Assembly (NCBI GenBank): GCA_021234155.1
Contig: JAJEKV010000021.1
Coordinates: 15,267,563 to 15,331,562, forward strand
DNA from: Isoetes taiwanensis
Taxonomy: Eukaryota; Streptophyta; Lycopodiopsida; Isoetales; Isoetaceae
Length of the DNA stretch: 64,000 nucleotides
Direction of reading: 5' to 3'
Below the pieces are notes generated by a model, which saw nothing but the letters and a program-made list of their open reading frames with translations, did no database searches and was not told the origin of the DNA. Every line of letters begins with the position of its first letter. Within the stretch, counting starts at the first letter, position 1. Shown here in pieces: positions 36,334-47,660 of the stretch. Made by a program: the position numbers and the translations under genes.

Positions 36334-36436
36334 GGGCTTCGGCCCCTAGGTATACTAGGCATCTCTCCTTTGAGATGCCTAGTATGCCTGGATGAGCGTG
36401 GGATCTTCTACTGGGGTTCGACTCCCCAGGCTCATC
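36334..36436 (+). ncRNA. cluster of three hairpins incl. tRNA-like acceptor/T-arm fold
   Basis: Three adjacent foldable segments. First, GGGC-TTCG-GCCC (36,334-36,345), a UUCG tetraloop hairpin. Second, a perfect 14-bp stem with a 6-base loop (36,352-36,365 paired to 36,372-36,385; ATACTAGGCATCTC and its complement). Third, GATGAGC (36,391-36,397) pairs with GCTCATC (36,430-36,436) around a T-arm CTGGGG-TTCGACT-CCCCAG (36,411-36,429). The last contains a perfect tRNA B box (GGTTCGANTCC). D and anticodon arms are missing, so it is not a normal tRNA gene. It could be a SINE piece or a structured RNA. Confidence 0.4.
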
Positions 36437-36674
36437 ATTCTCTATTTTGAATGTTTAATATTCTTGTTTGGCTGCTAATTGTGAAGCATGATATTTTTCC
36501 AATGGTTTTATCAAATGTTAGGGTAAGTCAAGCAAGATAGGTGGGCCCCATCGTTGACCCCATCTTGACTTGTGTTTGAGGGCTCCAAATTCGCCCCATG
36601 GCATATGCTGTGGCATATGCCAGCATCCAATGGCCCAAAATAATTTTAATACACCCAAAACGATAATACACCCA

Positions 36675-36703
36675 AAATATCCCGTCCTCCGGGATCCCGG
36701 GCC
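36675..36703 (-). repeat. single unit of the GATCCC/GGGATC GC-rich repeat
   Basis: Contains CCCGTCCTCCGGGATCCCGG, the same core as the arrays at 46.6-47.7 and 55.65-56.1 kb, in the TCCTCC orientation of the left array. A lone copy about 10 kb from the array. Confidence 0.6.
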
Positions 36704-37059
36704 ACTCTCGATAGGGTGCGTTGGGGAGAACCCGTTCTGACGTACGACACACGCCACGTCGGCCCGGTCCATCCCCGCCGTCCAAACCCCCGTGCCATCG
36801 CGGCCATCCCACAATAACCCCAAAATGTGCTCTACGTGTAGTTTTTTGGTGTCTTTTTTGCAAAAAAACAACACCTAAAGACTACCCATAGTATTGTTCC
36901 GAAAATGCTAGAAACAACATGTAGTTTTTGTCTAAAAAGTCTATGCATAGGAATTGTCATAGTCTGTAAAAAAAATCAATGTGTTGTTTTTTTTCTTTTT
37001 GCTGTTGTTTCTAGGGAGACTGTGCGTTGTTTGTTCTCAATATAAGACGCATTGTTTTC

Positions 37060-37345
37060 GACATTACAACACGTGGAAAATAAATATTACTACATTAGAA
37101 ACAAAAACTACATGAGATATCCACACGTAGAAACAAAAGAAAACATTGTTGTTTTAATGTCACTAGACATTGTTTTCCTTCGAATAAACAATTGTGTTAA
37201 ATATTACAATGTGTGGAAAACTAATATTACAACACGTAAAAAAAATATATGACGGGTCAAATCCAGATGTAGGCATTGTATTTTCTTTCATTAAGACACG
37301 TTTAGATATTACAATGCATAGAAAACTAATAAGATAACACATAGT
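37060..37345. repeat. degenerate AT-rich tandem repeat
   Basis: Several imperfect copies of a unit like ATTACAACACGTGGAAAAC followed by TAATATTAC (near 37,065, 37,200, 37,225 and 37,310), spaced irregularly. Confidence 0.5.
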
Positions 37346-37438
37346 TTTAAGTGAGCAAATATAGTATTTTAAAAAACAATACTAGTAAAGAAATAATAAT
37401 GACCACAAATTCTCGATTACTTTTGTTTATTTAAAAAA

Positions 37439-37479
37439 ATGCCTTTGGGAATCGAACCCAAACAAGTCCATTCCGGCAT
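37439..37479 (-). other. second tRNA-like acceptor/T-arm fold
   Basis: On the minus strand ATGCC pairs with GGCAT around a 12-base linker and a T-arm TTTGGG-TTCGATT-CCCAAA, again with a perfect B box. It has the same plan as the fold at 36,391-36,436 but on the opposite strand, about 1 kb away. Confidence 0.4.
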
Positions 37480-38617
37480 ACTATAATAATCTAAGAAAAT
37501 AATTAAACTAGGAATTGTATATGAAAAAGTAAAAAATTTTATCCATTATAAACTACACTATTATCAAGAGCGCAGATGAAATACTAAAAAAATGCACAAA
37601 TATGTCACTCTAACAAGAAAAACTTAACAACTAAATTACCACTGATCAAGCAGGCAAAGAAAAGCAAAAGTTTGAGCACATAGGATCTGTAGAGGTTTGA
37701 TCATATGTGCATAGAAGAAAAGCAAGTGAGCAAAAGCAAGAAAACAAAAAACAGAGTACTTAAAAGGCTACCAAACATGCAACATGCAAGGCAACCTATG
37801 CTACTATGCAATGGCAACACCAATCTACTCCATAGCTGCCTAGCAGGACTGGTAACATGGGGTCGATCTTAAAACGAATTTGAAAAAACAATAGTATTTA
37901 AAAAGAAAAGCTTCTAGCTTAATATACACAATATTTTCAGCCCTATAACAATTCTGCTTTTCAGCTTAACAACTATGTTCAAGCATGTCATGGAAACCAT
38001 TCCATACCTGAATGTGTAATCAGATCATTTTTTAAATCTATCCAAAGAATAAAAGCTATCAAACCTGATAAGGAGAGCTCCTCTAACATCAATATCCAAT
38101 TTTGCATACCCATTTGGAATCCTGTTCATATTGTTCTAAAGCAGAAAGCAGCGTCGAAATTGGAAAGTAGAACCAGACAAGATTTTAAGAGATTAAGATT
38201 TAGTCAAGCCTGAATAGAAAAGCTCAGTTATTACCTCCTTGCAACCTTTCCAAATCTGCTCTCAAGTGCCGCACAAAGACCTAGCTCTAGCCATCGCTGG
38301 TGTTCGAAGAACAGAGGATCCTCTAAATGAAAATGTTAGTCAGATAGTAAAGGAAGATAAAGAATATTTCAAATAGGGCATCCGGGGCAACCAAAGGTTG
38401 GCCAACCTCTCACTGGTGCATTCGATTAAGAAGTCTAGTGCCAGTCGCGTTTCCGTATAACTAAGTATGCAAATGCAAGTAATTACAGCAATTAGTAATA
38501 TCCAAGTTTAAAGAAAGAAAGAAGAATCTTAGCAAAATGATTTATACGTAGCCTTAAATCTGCTCAACAAGAAAATGCAAGAAAATCCAAGTAAGGGCTC
38601 AACAAGAAAATGCAGCG

Positions 38618-38755
38618 AATCATGAAGATCTTAAAATGCAAGGGAGCTTATCTGCATCGCTCATGAATATCTTAAAATGCAAAGGAGCTTATCTGTCATC
38701 GGCTCTACAGTGCTGCATCGAATCCTGGATATAATGCAAGGGAGCTTATCTACTA
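38618..38755. repeat. short tandem repeat, three copies
   Basis: AATGCAAGGGAGCTTATCT occurs three times (near 38,635, 38,676 with one change, and 38,733). The first two copies are preceded by similar TCATGAAGATCTTAA-type sequence. Confidence 0.65.
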
Positions 38756-38900
38756 TCACCTCTAAAGTGCCGAAACCTGGAAATCGCAAGCACAGGTCAG
38801 TTGACGACAGAGAAAAAAGATACTTAAGGCAACAAAGAGCTTTACCGTGCAGATCATAAGACTAAGACATAGCCATATCGGAAAAAAAAAAAAGCATGGC

Positions 38901-38971
38901 TTTCTCGATTTGCTCAGCAGTAGGCGAAGGCGCTTTCAGATTTCTTGATTTGCTCAGAGTAGGCGAAGGCG
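38901..38971. repeat. two-copy tandem repeat (~39 bp)
   Basis: GATTTGCTCAG-AGTAGGCGAAGGCG is repeated with a few changes at 38,901-38,932 and 38,941-38,971. Confidence 0.65.
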
Positions 38972-40861
38972 GTGCGCCATAGCTGGAGAAGTATCAAGAT
39001 ACTAAGCGGCCATCGCCATAGCTGCCCATCACCGTAGCTGGAGCACAGGGCAGAGAGCGGGAAACAAACTCAAACTGCCCCGTTACTTAGCCCGACCAAT
39101 AGAATGATAGGGCCTAGATCAAAATCTAGGCCGTTCATCCTAAAAACATCTCGGCCGTTGAATGGGCGTTTACTATAATATATAGTGGATTGTTTTGTCA
39201 ATAATAAACTATTGTTTGTTAAACGAACCCTTTAAGCAATGACTCTTCATTTTATGTGTTCAATACCCCTCTAGCACAAGATGAATTTTAAGGGAAATAA
39301 TTCTTCGAACCTTATATAGGCAAAAGTACAATAATCGTTTCCATGTATTTTGCAAGATTTGCCATCACTCTATTATATCAAAGTTAGATTGTCTCTCTTA
39401 ATCTTTATAATGTACATTTGTCCCTTTACTCTAAAAACATTTTCTTTAGAGTTAGGGCTTATTCATTCCAATAGTATGAGAACAATTTCTCAACTTTGTA
39501 AATTTATGAATAGGGCTTCTCTCCTATTCTCTCTTCTTAACATTGTTCAATTCAATTATTTCTTGACATTTGTCCTCAATATCTTAGAGAACAATTCCAA
39601 CTCCCATATATTTCATATTGCTTGGCATCAGCCAACATCTTTGCAATGTCGCCCTATTAAGCAAAAGACCTCTAAACCGATGTTGTATTAACTCTATGGA
39701 TGCAAAATGAGAATATGTTATTTCCCTCAAAACTCATTAAAACTTATGGCAATACAAAGCATAAGTTACGCCAAGAACAACATTACAACCACTATCACAA
39801 TAGGCTATGAAATGTAATCTGTTGGAACCACATACGTATATCGAGAGACACAACCAGAACAACTTCGGCATGAGTGAAAAAGGTACATGTGGCTTTGGAC
39901 ATGTGGCCAAGAGGCACTAGGTTACGGTTAGGATTAAATGTTAGAAAACACAAAAAATTAGATGTTGGAGATTACCCCAACTTAGGATTGCCATGTTGGA
40001 CGGCATAGATTAATTGTTGAGATTATAAAAAGAGAGAGAAACGTTGTGTTGGAAGGAGAAAAATGTTGGAATAAAAAGTTTGATGACGTTTTCTTCCGTG
40101 CTTGACGTTGCATTGAGGTTATTGTGTCTAGCATGTTGCTTATGTTTATGTTAATTGTTAAACGTTAAAGATGTTTTAAATGTTTGTAACATAACATAAC
40201 AAAAACATAAGAATAGGGCAACGAATAGAACGAACAGGCATAACCTGTTCTCGGCCGAAAACCGTCTGCGCTTGCATCTGGAGCCCTTCCGACTGCTATT
40301 CCGACCTGTGATTCAACAAGCAATCTCCAGTGACTGCCAGACCGACCTTTTCAACGATTCCAGATCCAGCAACCAGGGAAAAATGCAGTCATGATTGTTT
40401 CTGTTCAGATATGATTTCTGCCATACTGTGAGCATCGATGGAGATTATTTTCGGTGGTTATGTGGTGGACAAAAGACAAAAATCATTCCCGGCAATGTTC
40501 TATTTAGAAGTTAATCTTGTTCATGAATCTGGTCACGGGCTATAAAATCTGAGTTTCCACAGTGGAACTTCGTTTTGGTTATGAAAGAACAAAGAGAGTG
40601 ATTATGGATACTTCTGGTCATGATTCTGGTGGATATGCTTGTGGTTATTAAAACTTGTCCCTGGTTACCTAGTCATTGTGGTGTATGTCTTGTGATGCAG
40701 ACATGGATATGGATGAGCAAGGAATCATAAAGGAAACTATTAACTGGACAGACTTCCTGGGCAGCCCATTAATGATAAGATCAACTTGCCTGGCTGTATT
40801 TCCTTCTTTTGCAAAGCTGTTACTCCAGGGTGAGAGACTGGAGGGTTAACACTAGGCTCAC

Positions 40862-40980
40862 ACATGCCAAGGTGGCTCCAACATGCCACACGGGCTCCAA
40901 CATGCCACCTAGGCTTCAACATGCCAAGGTGGCTCAAGCATGCCACCTAGGCTCAAGCATGCCATCTAGGCACTCCAAAT
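40862..40980 (-). repeat. 19-bp minisatellite, short left array
   Basis: Around six copies of the minisatellite unit, reverse-complemented relative to the right array (ACATGCCACCTAGGCTCCA form). It ends in CTAGGCACTCCAA, whose complement opens the right array at about 43,965. Confidence 0.8.
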
Positions 40981-41144
40981 GGTGACATGGCATGCCCAGT
41001 AAGCAAGGCCAAGTTTTGACTAGGCCAAAAATGAAAAGATGTCCATCTTTGGTCTTTTCATGCAAATTTTGGGTGACATGGCTAGATGATGGTGACATAG
41101 ACATGATGACTAGGACTTTATGCAAGAAATATGATAACCTTTAA

Positions 41145-42210
41145 AATTTTTGGTAGAGGAGTTTGGCAATGGATAGAATAGAGGGATCTTGCGCTGACAC
41201 CCTTCCCCAAATCAAACCAGGCCAGGACTCTGCGCGGCTTCTTCACCAGAGGGAAGAGGCCAGACCCTAGGGGACGAAGCTCAGAAAGGTTGCCGAGGCA
41301 CCCTTTCCTGCCAGCGCTCCTTTGGGCGGGCAAATGCCAATGCCCCCCTTCTTGGAGCTCAATTTCTCTATCCGGCCGTTGAATCCACCATTCAAGTAAC
41401 CTGCTTCGAGCATGTTCAAAAAAATCCAAGATCCGTCCGAAGGAACTTATCAACCCGTGAAGCGTCCTGCGCTCGAGCATGTAGAAACCCAAGTGTTTTG
41501 TCGTTCGAGCAGTACAAAGGCTCCGGAATGGAGATTTGACTTCGCCATGTCGTCCGGAATGGTGACATTACCCTAGGAACCAAGTTATACGGTCATTTTT
41601 GGCAACGAAAGAAACACGAACCCTCTACATGACAATATTTTGCAGCCATCTCTTACGCCAATTGACTAGGAACGTATTGGACATGAGCTACTTTGGCGCT
41701 TCTTGGAGAAAGGGTGCTCTTCTGCCCACGAAACTTGGTCCCGAGGGTAATCTCGATGTTTTGAGTCCATTGGCAGAGTCAGTTTACAATTTTGGAGTGG
41801 GAGAGTTGCCTGCCCGTGACCAAGGGCCTTTGGGAGAGGACCTTTGGGGTGAACTGCTTCCGGAAGGTTTTAAGGGTCCGTCTTCTGGCGTCAACACCCT
41901 CCCTCTACGTGATGACATTGTGCAAGATCCTGGTCGAATCTGATTAGGATATGGCCTCCGAAACGTAAACCCTGTGTGTTGCTAGGTTATTGAAGGGTTT
42001 ACGTTTTGGATGCCGAGTTTTAGTCGGTTGCACTTGGGACATGGCCGAGAAGCTGCAATTGAAAATGCGAAGCAATAGGAATTGACGGAATGGGGTTTGG
42101 ATTTATCCTCCTCCCATAATGGCAAATAGAAGCCAAGAGCGCCTTTTGCAGTAGCAAAATGTTTGGGATCATTCGGGATGGCCAATAGATCCAAACCCCA
42201 TTCCTTCAGT
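41145..42210. repeat. foldback left arm
   Basis: Pairs with 43,055-43,962 in inverted orientation over almost its whole length; a segment near 41,680-41,840 is absent from the right arm. Both arms hold protein-like frames, for example minus-strand residues starting MGFY with GGHWHLPAQRSAGRKGCL at 41.3 kb and a plus-strand frame 41,599-41,943 (ESVYNFGVGELPARDQGPL). None belongs to a family I recognise. They could be captured gene pieces. Confidence 0.7.
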
Positions 42211-42556
42211 TCCTATTGCTTCATGTTTTTAATTGCAGCTTCTTGACCATGTCCCAAGTGCAACCGACTAAATCGCGACCTCCATAACGTAAACCCTTCA
42301 ATAACCTAGCAAACCACAGGGTTTACGTTTTGGAGGCCATATCCTAGTCAGATTCGACCAGGATCTTGCACAATGTGATCACGTAGAGGGAGGGTGTTGA
42401 TGCCAGAAGACGGACCCTTAAAACCTTCCGGAAGCAGTTCGCCCCAAAGGTCCTCTCCCGCATCCACCTTGGCATGTTGGAGCCTAGGTGGCATGTTGGA
42501 GCCTGCATGGCATGTTTGAACCACCTTGGCATGTTTGAGCTACCTTGGCATGTTGA
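42185..42556. repeat. central inverted copy plus short minisatellite
   Basis: 42,185-42,464 is the reverse complement of 41,827-42,110, so 41.8-42.46 kb alone would fold into a long hairpin with a spacer of about 75 bp. It is followed by about five forward 19-bp units (42,466-42,556). Confidence 0.75.
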
Positions 42557-43054
42557 AAAACTCGAGATAACATCATTTGAGTGTGCAGATCTTGTTTTGT
42601 CTCAGGGAAGTGCACTGACCAAATTTTCTTTCAACTTTGAACCCGATTTACTCAGACATCCCAGATCCAAATTCAGCCAAGTTTTCTTCCACATGTCACC
42701 ACAACGTTTCTCTTGTTGTTCCTCCAAAAATCATTTGAAAAAGGTAAGCACAACTCGAGATATTCAGATCTAAGTGCAACTACCTCATTTTGCTTTAGGG
42801 ATCCTAATGTAGTTGATGCCTTTTTGCAAAATTTTGCACAAAGATTGGTTGCCTTAAGCAACCTGGAGGTTCTAACACACCATATCCATATCACAGCATA
42901 TGTCCTAAGTGCAAAAGACCAAAATTCGACCTCCAAAATATAAACCCTTCAACAACCTAGCAACTCATAGGGTTTACGTTTCGGAGGCCGAAACGTGGTT
43001 CTTTTCATGGATAACTCGGTGCAGCATCTCTAAACATGAATGCAAAGTCATGCC

Positions 43055-43962
43055 AACTGAAGAAATGGGGTTCGGATCTATCGGTCATCCAGAATATCCC
43101 AAACAATGTCTTCCTACTGCAAAAGTGGCTCTTGACTTCTAATTGCCATAGCGGGAGAAGAATAGATCCAAACCCCATTTCTTCAGTTCATATTGCTTCG
43201 CGTCTTCAACTGCAATCTCTCGACCATGTCCCAAGTGCAAACCACCAGAACTCGACCTCTATAACGTAAACCCTTCAATAACCTAGCATCACACAGGGTT
43301 TACGTTTCGGAGGCCATATCCTAGTCAGATTCGACCAGGATCTTGCACAATGTCATCGCGTAGAGGGAGGGTGTTGACGCCAGAAGATGGACCCTTAAAA
43401 CCTTCTGAAAGCAGCTCGACCTAAAAGTCAATTGGCCTAGGAGATGGCTGCAGAATACTGCCATGTAGAGGGTTCGTGTTTCTTTCATTGCAAAAAATGA
43501 CCATGTAACTTGGTCCCTAGGGTAATTTCGCCATTCCGGACGACATGGCGAAGTCGAATCTCCATTCCGAAGCCTTTGTACTGCCCGAACGACAAAACAC
43601 TTGGGTTTCTACAAGGTCAACCGCAGGACGCTTCCCGGTTTGGTAAGTTCTCCCCGACCCGATCTTGATTTTTTGAACCCGCCAAGGTGTTACTTGAACA
43701 GCAGATTCAATGGTTGGATAGCGAAACCGAGCTCCGGGAGGGGGGGCATTGGCATTTTCCCTCCCGGAGGAGCGTTGGCAAGAAAGGCTGCCTCGACAAC
43801 CTTTCTCGATGTCCGCCTCCCCGGGTCCGGCCTCTCCCTCCGGGTGAGGAAGCCGCCCTGAAAGTCCCCGGCCTCGGTTCGACTTGGGGAAGGATGTCAG
43901 CGCTTTAAGTTCTTCAAGATCCCTCTATTCTATCCCTTGCCAAACTCCTCTACCAAAAATTC
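43055..43962. repeat. foldback right arm
   Basis: Reverse complement of the left arm, 85-95% similar by eye, with small indels. It ends CTCTACCAAAAATT and passes directly into the large minisatellite. Confidence 0.7.
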
Positions 43963-43974
43963 CACTTGGAGTGC

Positions 43975-46075
43975 CTAGGTGGAATGGTTGAGCCTAGGTG
44001 GCATGCCTGATCCACCTTGGCATGTTGGAGCCTAGGTGGCATGTTGGAGCCCACATGGCATGTTTGAGCCACCTTGGCATGTTTGAGCCTAGGTGGCATG
44101 TTGGAGCCTAGGTGGCATGTTTGAGCCACCTTGGCATGTTGGAGCCACCTTGGCATGTTTGTGGCATGTTGGAGCCACCTTGGCATGTTTGAGCCACCTT
44201 GGAGCCTAGGTGGCATGTTTGAGCCACCTTGTCATGTTGGAGCCTAGGTGGCATGTTGGAGCCGCCTTGTCATGTTGGAGCCACCTTGGCATATTGGAGC
44301 CCACGTGGCATGTTGGAGCCCACGTGGCATGTTTGAGCCACCTTGGCATGTTTGAGCCTAGGTGGCATGTTGGAGCCTAGGTGGCATGTTTGAGCCTATA
44401 GCGGCATGTTTGTGGCATGTTGGAGCCTAGGTGGCATGTTGGAGCCACTTTGGCATGTTTGCGCCACCTTGGAGCCTAGGTGGCATGTTTGAGCCACCTT
44501 GTCATGTTGGAGCCTAGGTGGCATGTTGGAGCCACCTTGTCATCTTGGAGCCTAGGTGGCATGTTGGAGCCACCTTGGCATGTTGGAGCCTAGGTGGCAT
44601 GTTGGAGCCCATGTGGCATGTTTGAGCCACCTTGGCATGTTTGAGCCTATGTGGCATGTTGGAGCCACCTTGGCATGTTGGAGCCTAGGTGGCATGTTGG
44701 AGCCCATGTGGCATGTTTGAGCCACCTTGGCATGTTTGAGCCTATGTGGCATGTTGGAGCCTAGGGTGGCATGTTTGTGCCACCTTGGCATGTTTGTGCC
44801 TATAGTGGCATGTTGGAGCCTAGGTTGTATGTTTGAGCCACTTTGGCATTTTTGAGAATGTTGGAGCCTAGTTGGCATGTTTGAGCCACCTTGTCATGTT
44901 GGAGCCTAGGTGGCATGTATGAGCCTAGGGTGGCATGTTTGAGCCACCTTGGCATGTTTGAGCCTATATGTGGCATGTTGGAACCTAGGTGGGTGAGTGT
45001 TTGAGCCACCTTGGCATGTTGGAGCCTAGGTGGCATGTTGGAGCCTAGGCCAAGTGGCATGTTTGAGCCACCTTGGCAGAGGTGTTTGAGCCACCTTGGC
45101 ATGTTGGAGCCTAGGTGGCATGTTGGAGCCTAGATGGCGTGTTTGAGCCACCTTGGCATGTTGGAGCCTAGGTGGCATGTTGGAGCACACGCAGAGCGTT
45201 TGAGCCACCTTGGCATGTTTGAGCCTAGGTGGCATGTATGATTGGAGCCTAGAAGGCATGTTGGAGCCCACATGCCATGTTTGAGCCACCTTGGCATGTT
45301 GGAGCCCAGGTGGCCTTGGAGACCACAGCGTGGCATGTGTGAGCCACCTTGGCATGTTGGAGCCTAGGTGGCATGTTTGAGTCACCTTGGCATGTTGGAG
45401 CCTTGATGACATGTTTGAGCCACCTTGGCATGTTTGAGCCTAAGTGGCATGTTGGAGCCTAGGTGGCATGTTTGAGCCACCTTGGTACGTTGGAGCCTAG
45501 GTGGCATGTTGGAGCCCACGTGGCATGTTTGAGCCACCTTGGCATGTTGGAGCCTAGGTGGCATGTTGGAGCCCGTGGTGGTATGTTCGGTTTCACCTTG
45601 GCGCCTAGGTGGCATATTGGAGCCGTGGCATGTTTGAGCCACCTTGGCATGTTAGAGCCTAGGTGGCATTTTGGAGCCCGCCTTGGCATGTTGGAGCCTA
45701 GGTGGCATGTTGTGAGCCACCTTGGCATGTTGGAGCCCGCGTGGCATGTTTGAGATACCTTGGCATGTTTGAGCCTGGGTGGCATGTTGGAGCCCTGGGT
45801 GACATGTTTGAGCCACCTTGGCATGTTGGAGCCTAGGTGGCATGTTGGAGCCCACGGGCATGTTTGAGCCACCTTGGCATGTTGGAGCCCACATGGCATG
45901 TTTGAGCCACCTTGTATTGGAGCCTAGTTGGCATGTTGGAGCCCACGTGGCATGATTGAGCCACCTTGGCATGTTGGAGCCTAGGTGGCATGTTGGAGTC
46001 CACGTGGCATGTTTGAGCCACCTTGGCATGTTAGAGCCACCTTGGCATGTTATAGTAGGTGTGGCATGTTTGAGT
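43975..46075 (+). repeat. 19-bp minisatellite, ~110 units
   Basis: Units of three main kinds alternate: GGCATGTTGGAGCCTAGGT, GGCATGTTTGAGCCACCTT and GGCATGTTGGAGCCCACGT, with scattered indels. Because 19 is not a multiple of three, three units make a 57-bp period that encodes the same 19-residue repeat in each minus-strand frame (MPRWLKHATWAPTCHLGSN). The His/Cys/Trp-rich frames of up to 146 codons here are therefore by-products, not genes. Confidence 0.92.
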
Positions 46076-46276
46076 CCTTCAAGAAATGCCTATATGATGC
46101 CAACCCAGTGTCCATCTTTGGTTCTTCATATCAATGTGTCTTCTACAAGTTGCCAAGTGACGGATGTCTTCAAGTTTCACGCTCTAGAAGCTCACACACA
46201 CACATGTATGAAGCCAAATGCCAGTGAAGTGTGTCAATTTGTAATGGCATACAGACAACTTGGTCATACATGGATT

Positions 46277-46490
46277 CTTAGAAAACCATAAAAAACCACA
46301 CCTAAAAAAAAACACTACCTTAAAAAACAACACCTTAAAAAAACATCCCTTCAAAACCATATACCGAGAAAAACAACACATCCTTAAAAAGAAACTACGC
46401 CCCTTAAGAAACCACACATTCTAAAAAAAAAAAAAAAATACGGCCCCTAAGAAAAAAACTACAAAGATATCCTTGAAAAACCACACCTCC
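46277..46490. repeat. A-rich degenerate tandem repeat
   Basis: Repeats of the type CCTTAAAAAACAACACC and AAACCACACC with A runs up to 17 bases. No coding potential. Confidence 0.6.
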
Positions 46491-46599
46491 GTATAACTAC
46501 GCAGTAGGTTTTTTTCAAATCTTCAAAAACAACCAAAGAGTGTGTTTTTCTTTGTTGTTTTCAACTGTGGAACAAATTTTGGGGTTGTAGTGTCCGCGC

Positions 46600-47660
46600 C
46601 TCAGAGATCCCGGCCTCCGGGATCACCCAGGCGATCCCATCCTCCGGGATCCCCACAGTCGGTGGCTATTAACGCGGAAGTTATCCGGCCAGGATGATCC
46701 GGGGATCCCTGTGCATGAGCACGCGGATCCCTCCTCCTCGAGATCCCCAAACCGCGCTGATAACGGGCGGATGCTATCCGCCGAGGTGATCCTCCTCCGG
46801 ATCCCCGGCATTCGACGGGCGATCCCATCCTCCCGGATCACCCCGACGCGGGCGTTAATGGCGCAGCATTATCCACCGAGGTGATCCCTCCTCCGATCCC
46901 CGGGTACTTCTGGACATGGATCCCTCCTCGTGGATCACCCGCCTGTTGGGCGATAACGGCGACACTATCCGGCCGAGGGATCCCTTCTCCGATCCTGTGC
47001 ACCCCGGACAAATGATCCCGCCCTCCTGGATCACCCCGGTGGTGGTCAAGCAATGGCGGGCGCTTATCCGGCCGTAGTGATCCCTCCCTCCCGGATCCCC
47101 TGTGCCGTACCGATGTGGATCCCCCTCCGTGATCACCGCCGCGGGCCGACGGGATACCCCCGACGCGGACGGGTGACATGGATCATGTCCTCCCGATCAC
47201 CCCGCCGTACGTTAACGGCGGGCTTATTCGCCGCGGGTGATCCCTCCTCCGTGATCCCCGGGCGGGTGACGTGGATCCCATCCTCCGATCAACGGGCGGT
47301 GGCCGATGGGAGACCCCTGACGGGAGGTGGTGACGGGATCTTGTTCTCCCGATCACCCCGGGCCGCTTGTTTACGGCGGCTTATCCACCGTGATCCTTTC
47401 CTCCGGATCTCCGACGGGTGACGGGATCCCATCCTCCCGATCACCTACCGCGGCTGTTAATCTGGGCACTATCCGCCATGGTGATCCCTCTTCCGTGATC
47501 CCCTGATGGGTGACGGGATCCCGCCCTCCCGATCACCTCGCCATGGCCGACGTGGAGTCCGCCGACGCGGAGGTCGCCGACGGAGGCGGAGTTATTCTTC
47601 GCCATTAGATTCACCCGAGGTGGTTTGCTAGTAGCCGCTAGATCCTGGATTTATACCGCC
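46600..47660 (-). repeat. GC-rich tandem array, left inverted terminus
   Basis: At least eight units, mostly 85-100 bp with two near 160 bp, each holding TATCCGCCGAGGTGATCCC-type sequence and a core GATCCC-(A/C)TCCTCC-GGGATC, itself nearly palindromic. The unit begins GTCCGCGCCTCAGAGATCCC at the left edge. Its reverse complement makes up the array at 55.65-56.1 kb. The array is very rich in CG dinucleotides. It ends about 365 bp before the Ulp1 gene. Reading frames in the array are repeat by-products. Confidence 0.8.

Larger units (their letters stand above)
36440..40860. other. no recognisable gene; AT-rich repeat-bearing DNA
   Basis: Apart from the small repeats and folds listed separately, no coding family is recognised. 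36.85-37.6 kb is very AT-rich. At 39,820 a TGTTGGAACC stretch looks like the start of a copia-type LTR, but neither an end with a target duplication nor a PBS follows, so no LTR is called. 40.25-40.75 kb is ordinary single-copy-looking sequence. Confidence 0.5.
40862..46075. mobile_element. foldback-like structure with minisatellite ends
   Basis: The left end is about six 19-bp units in reverse orientation (40,862-40,980). The right end is about 110 of the same units in forward orientation (43,975-46,075). Inside them lie inverted arms: 41,145-42,210 matches the reverse complement of 43,055-43,962, starting at TTTTTGGTAGAGGAG and its complement. A second inverted copy (42,185-42,464, complementary to 41,827-42,110) sits in the centre, followed by a short 19-bp array at 42,466-42,556. 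Long inverted repeats with tandem-repeat ends are the hallmark of foldback transposons. No transposase is found, and flanking target duplications are not evident, so element status is inferred. Confidence 0.55.

Noticed and set aside
36391-36436. tRNA gene
   Set aside because: Acceptor and T-arm fit, but only 13 bases lie between them, with no D-arm or anticodon arm.
39820-40196. Possible solo copia LTR beginning TGTTGGAACC and ending near AACA
   Set aside because: Flanks TAATC and TAACA do not form a target duplication, no PBS or PPT is adjacent, and the end is ambiguous among several AACA sites.
43975-46075. Long minus-strand frames (up to 146 codons) with a His/Cys/Trp-rich 19-residue repeat
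   Set aside because: They follow directly from a 19-bp minisatellite read in threes; the same peptide appears in each frame, and indels end it at random.
43975-46075. CRISPR-like array
   Set aside because: Repeats are contiguous 19-bp units without unique spacers, in a eukaryotic genome.
41040-46122. Shared GTCCATCTTTGGT at 41,040 and 46,110 as element ends
   Set aside because: Only 13 bp match in direct orientation and the flanks diverge; probably chance or a small remnant.
46600-47420. Arg/Gly/Asp-rich frames on both strands in the GC-rich region
   Set aside because: By-products of the tandem array; no start context, no domain, overlapping frames on both strands.
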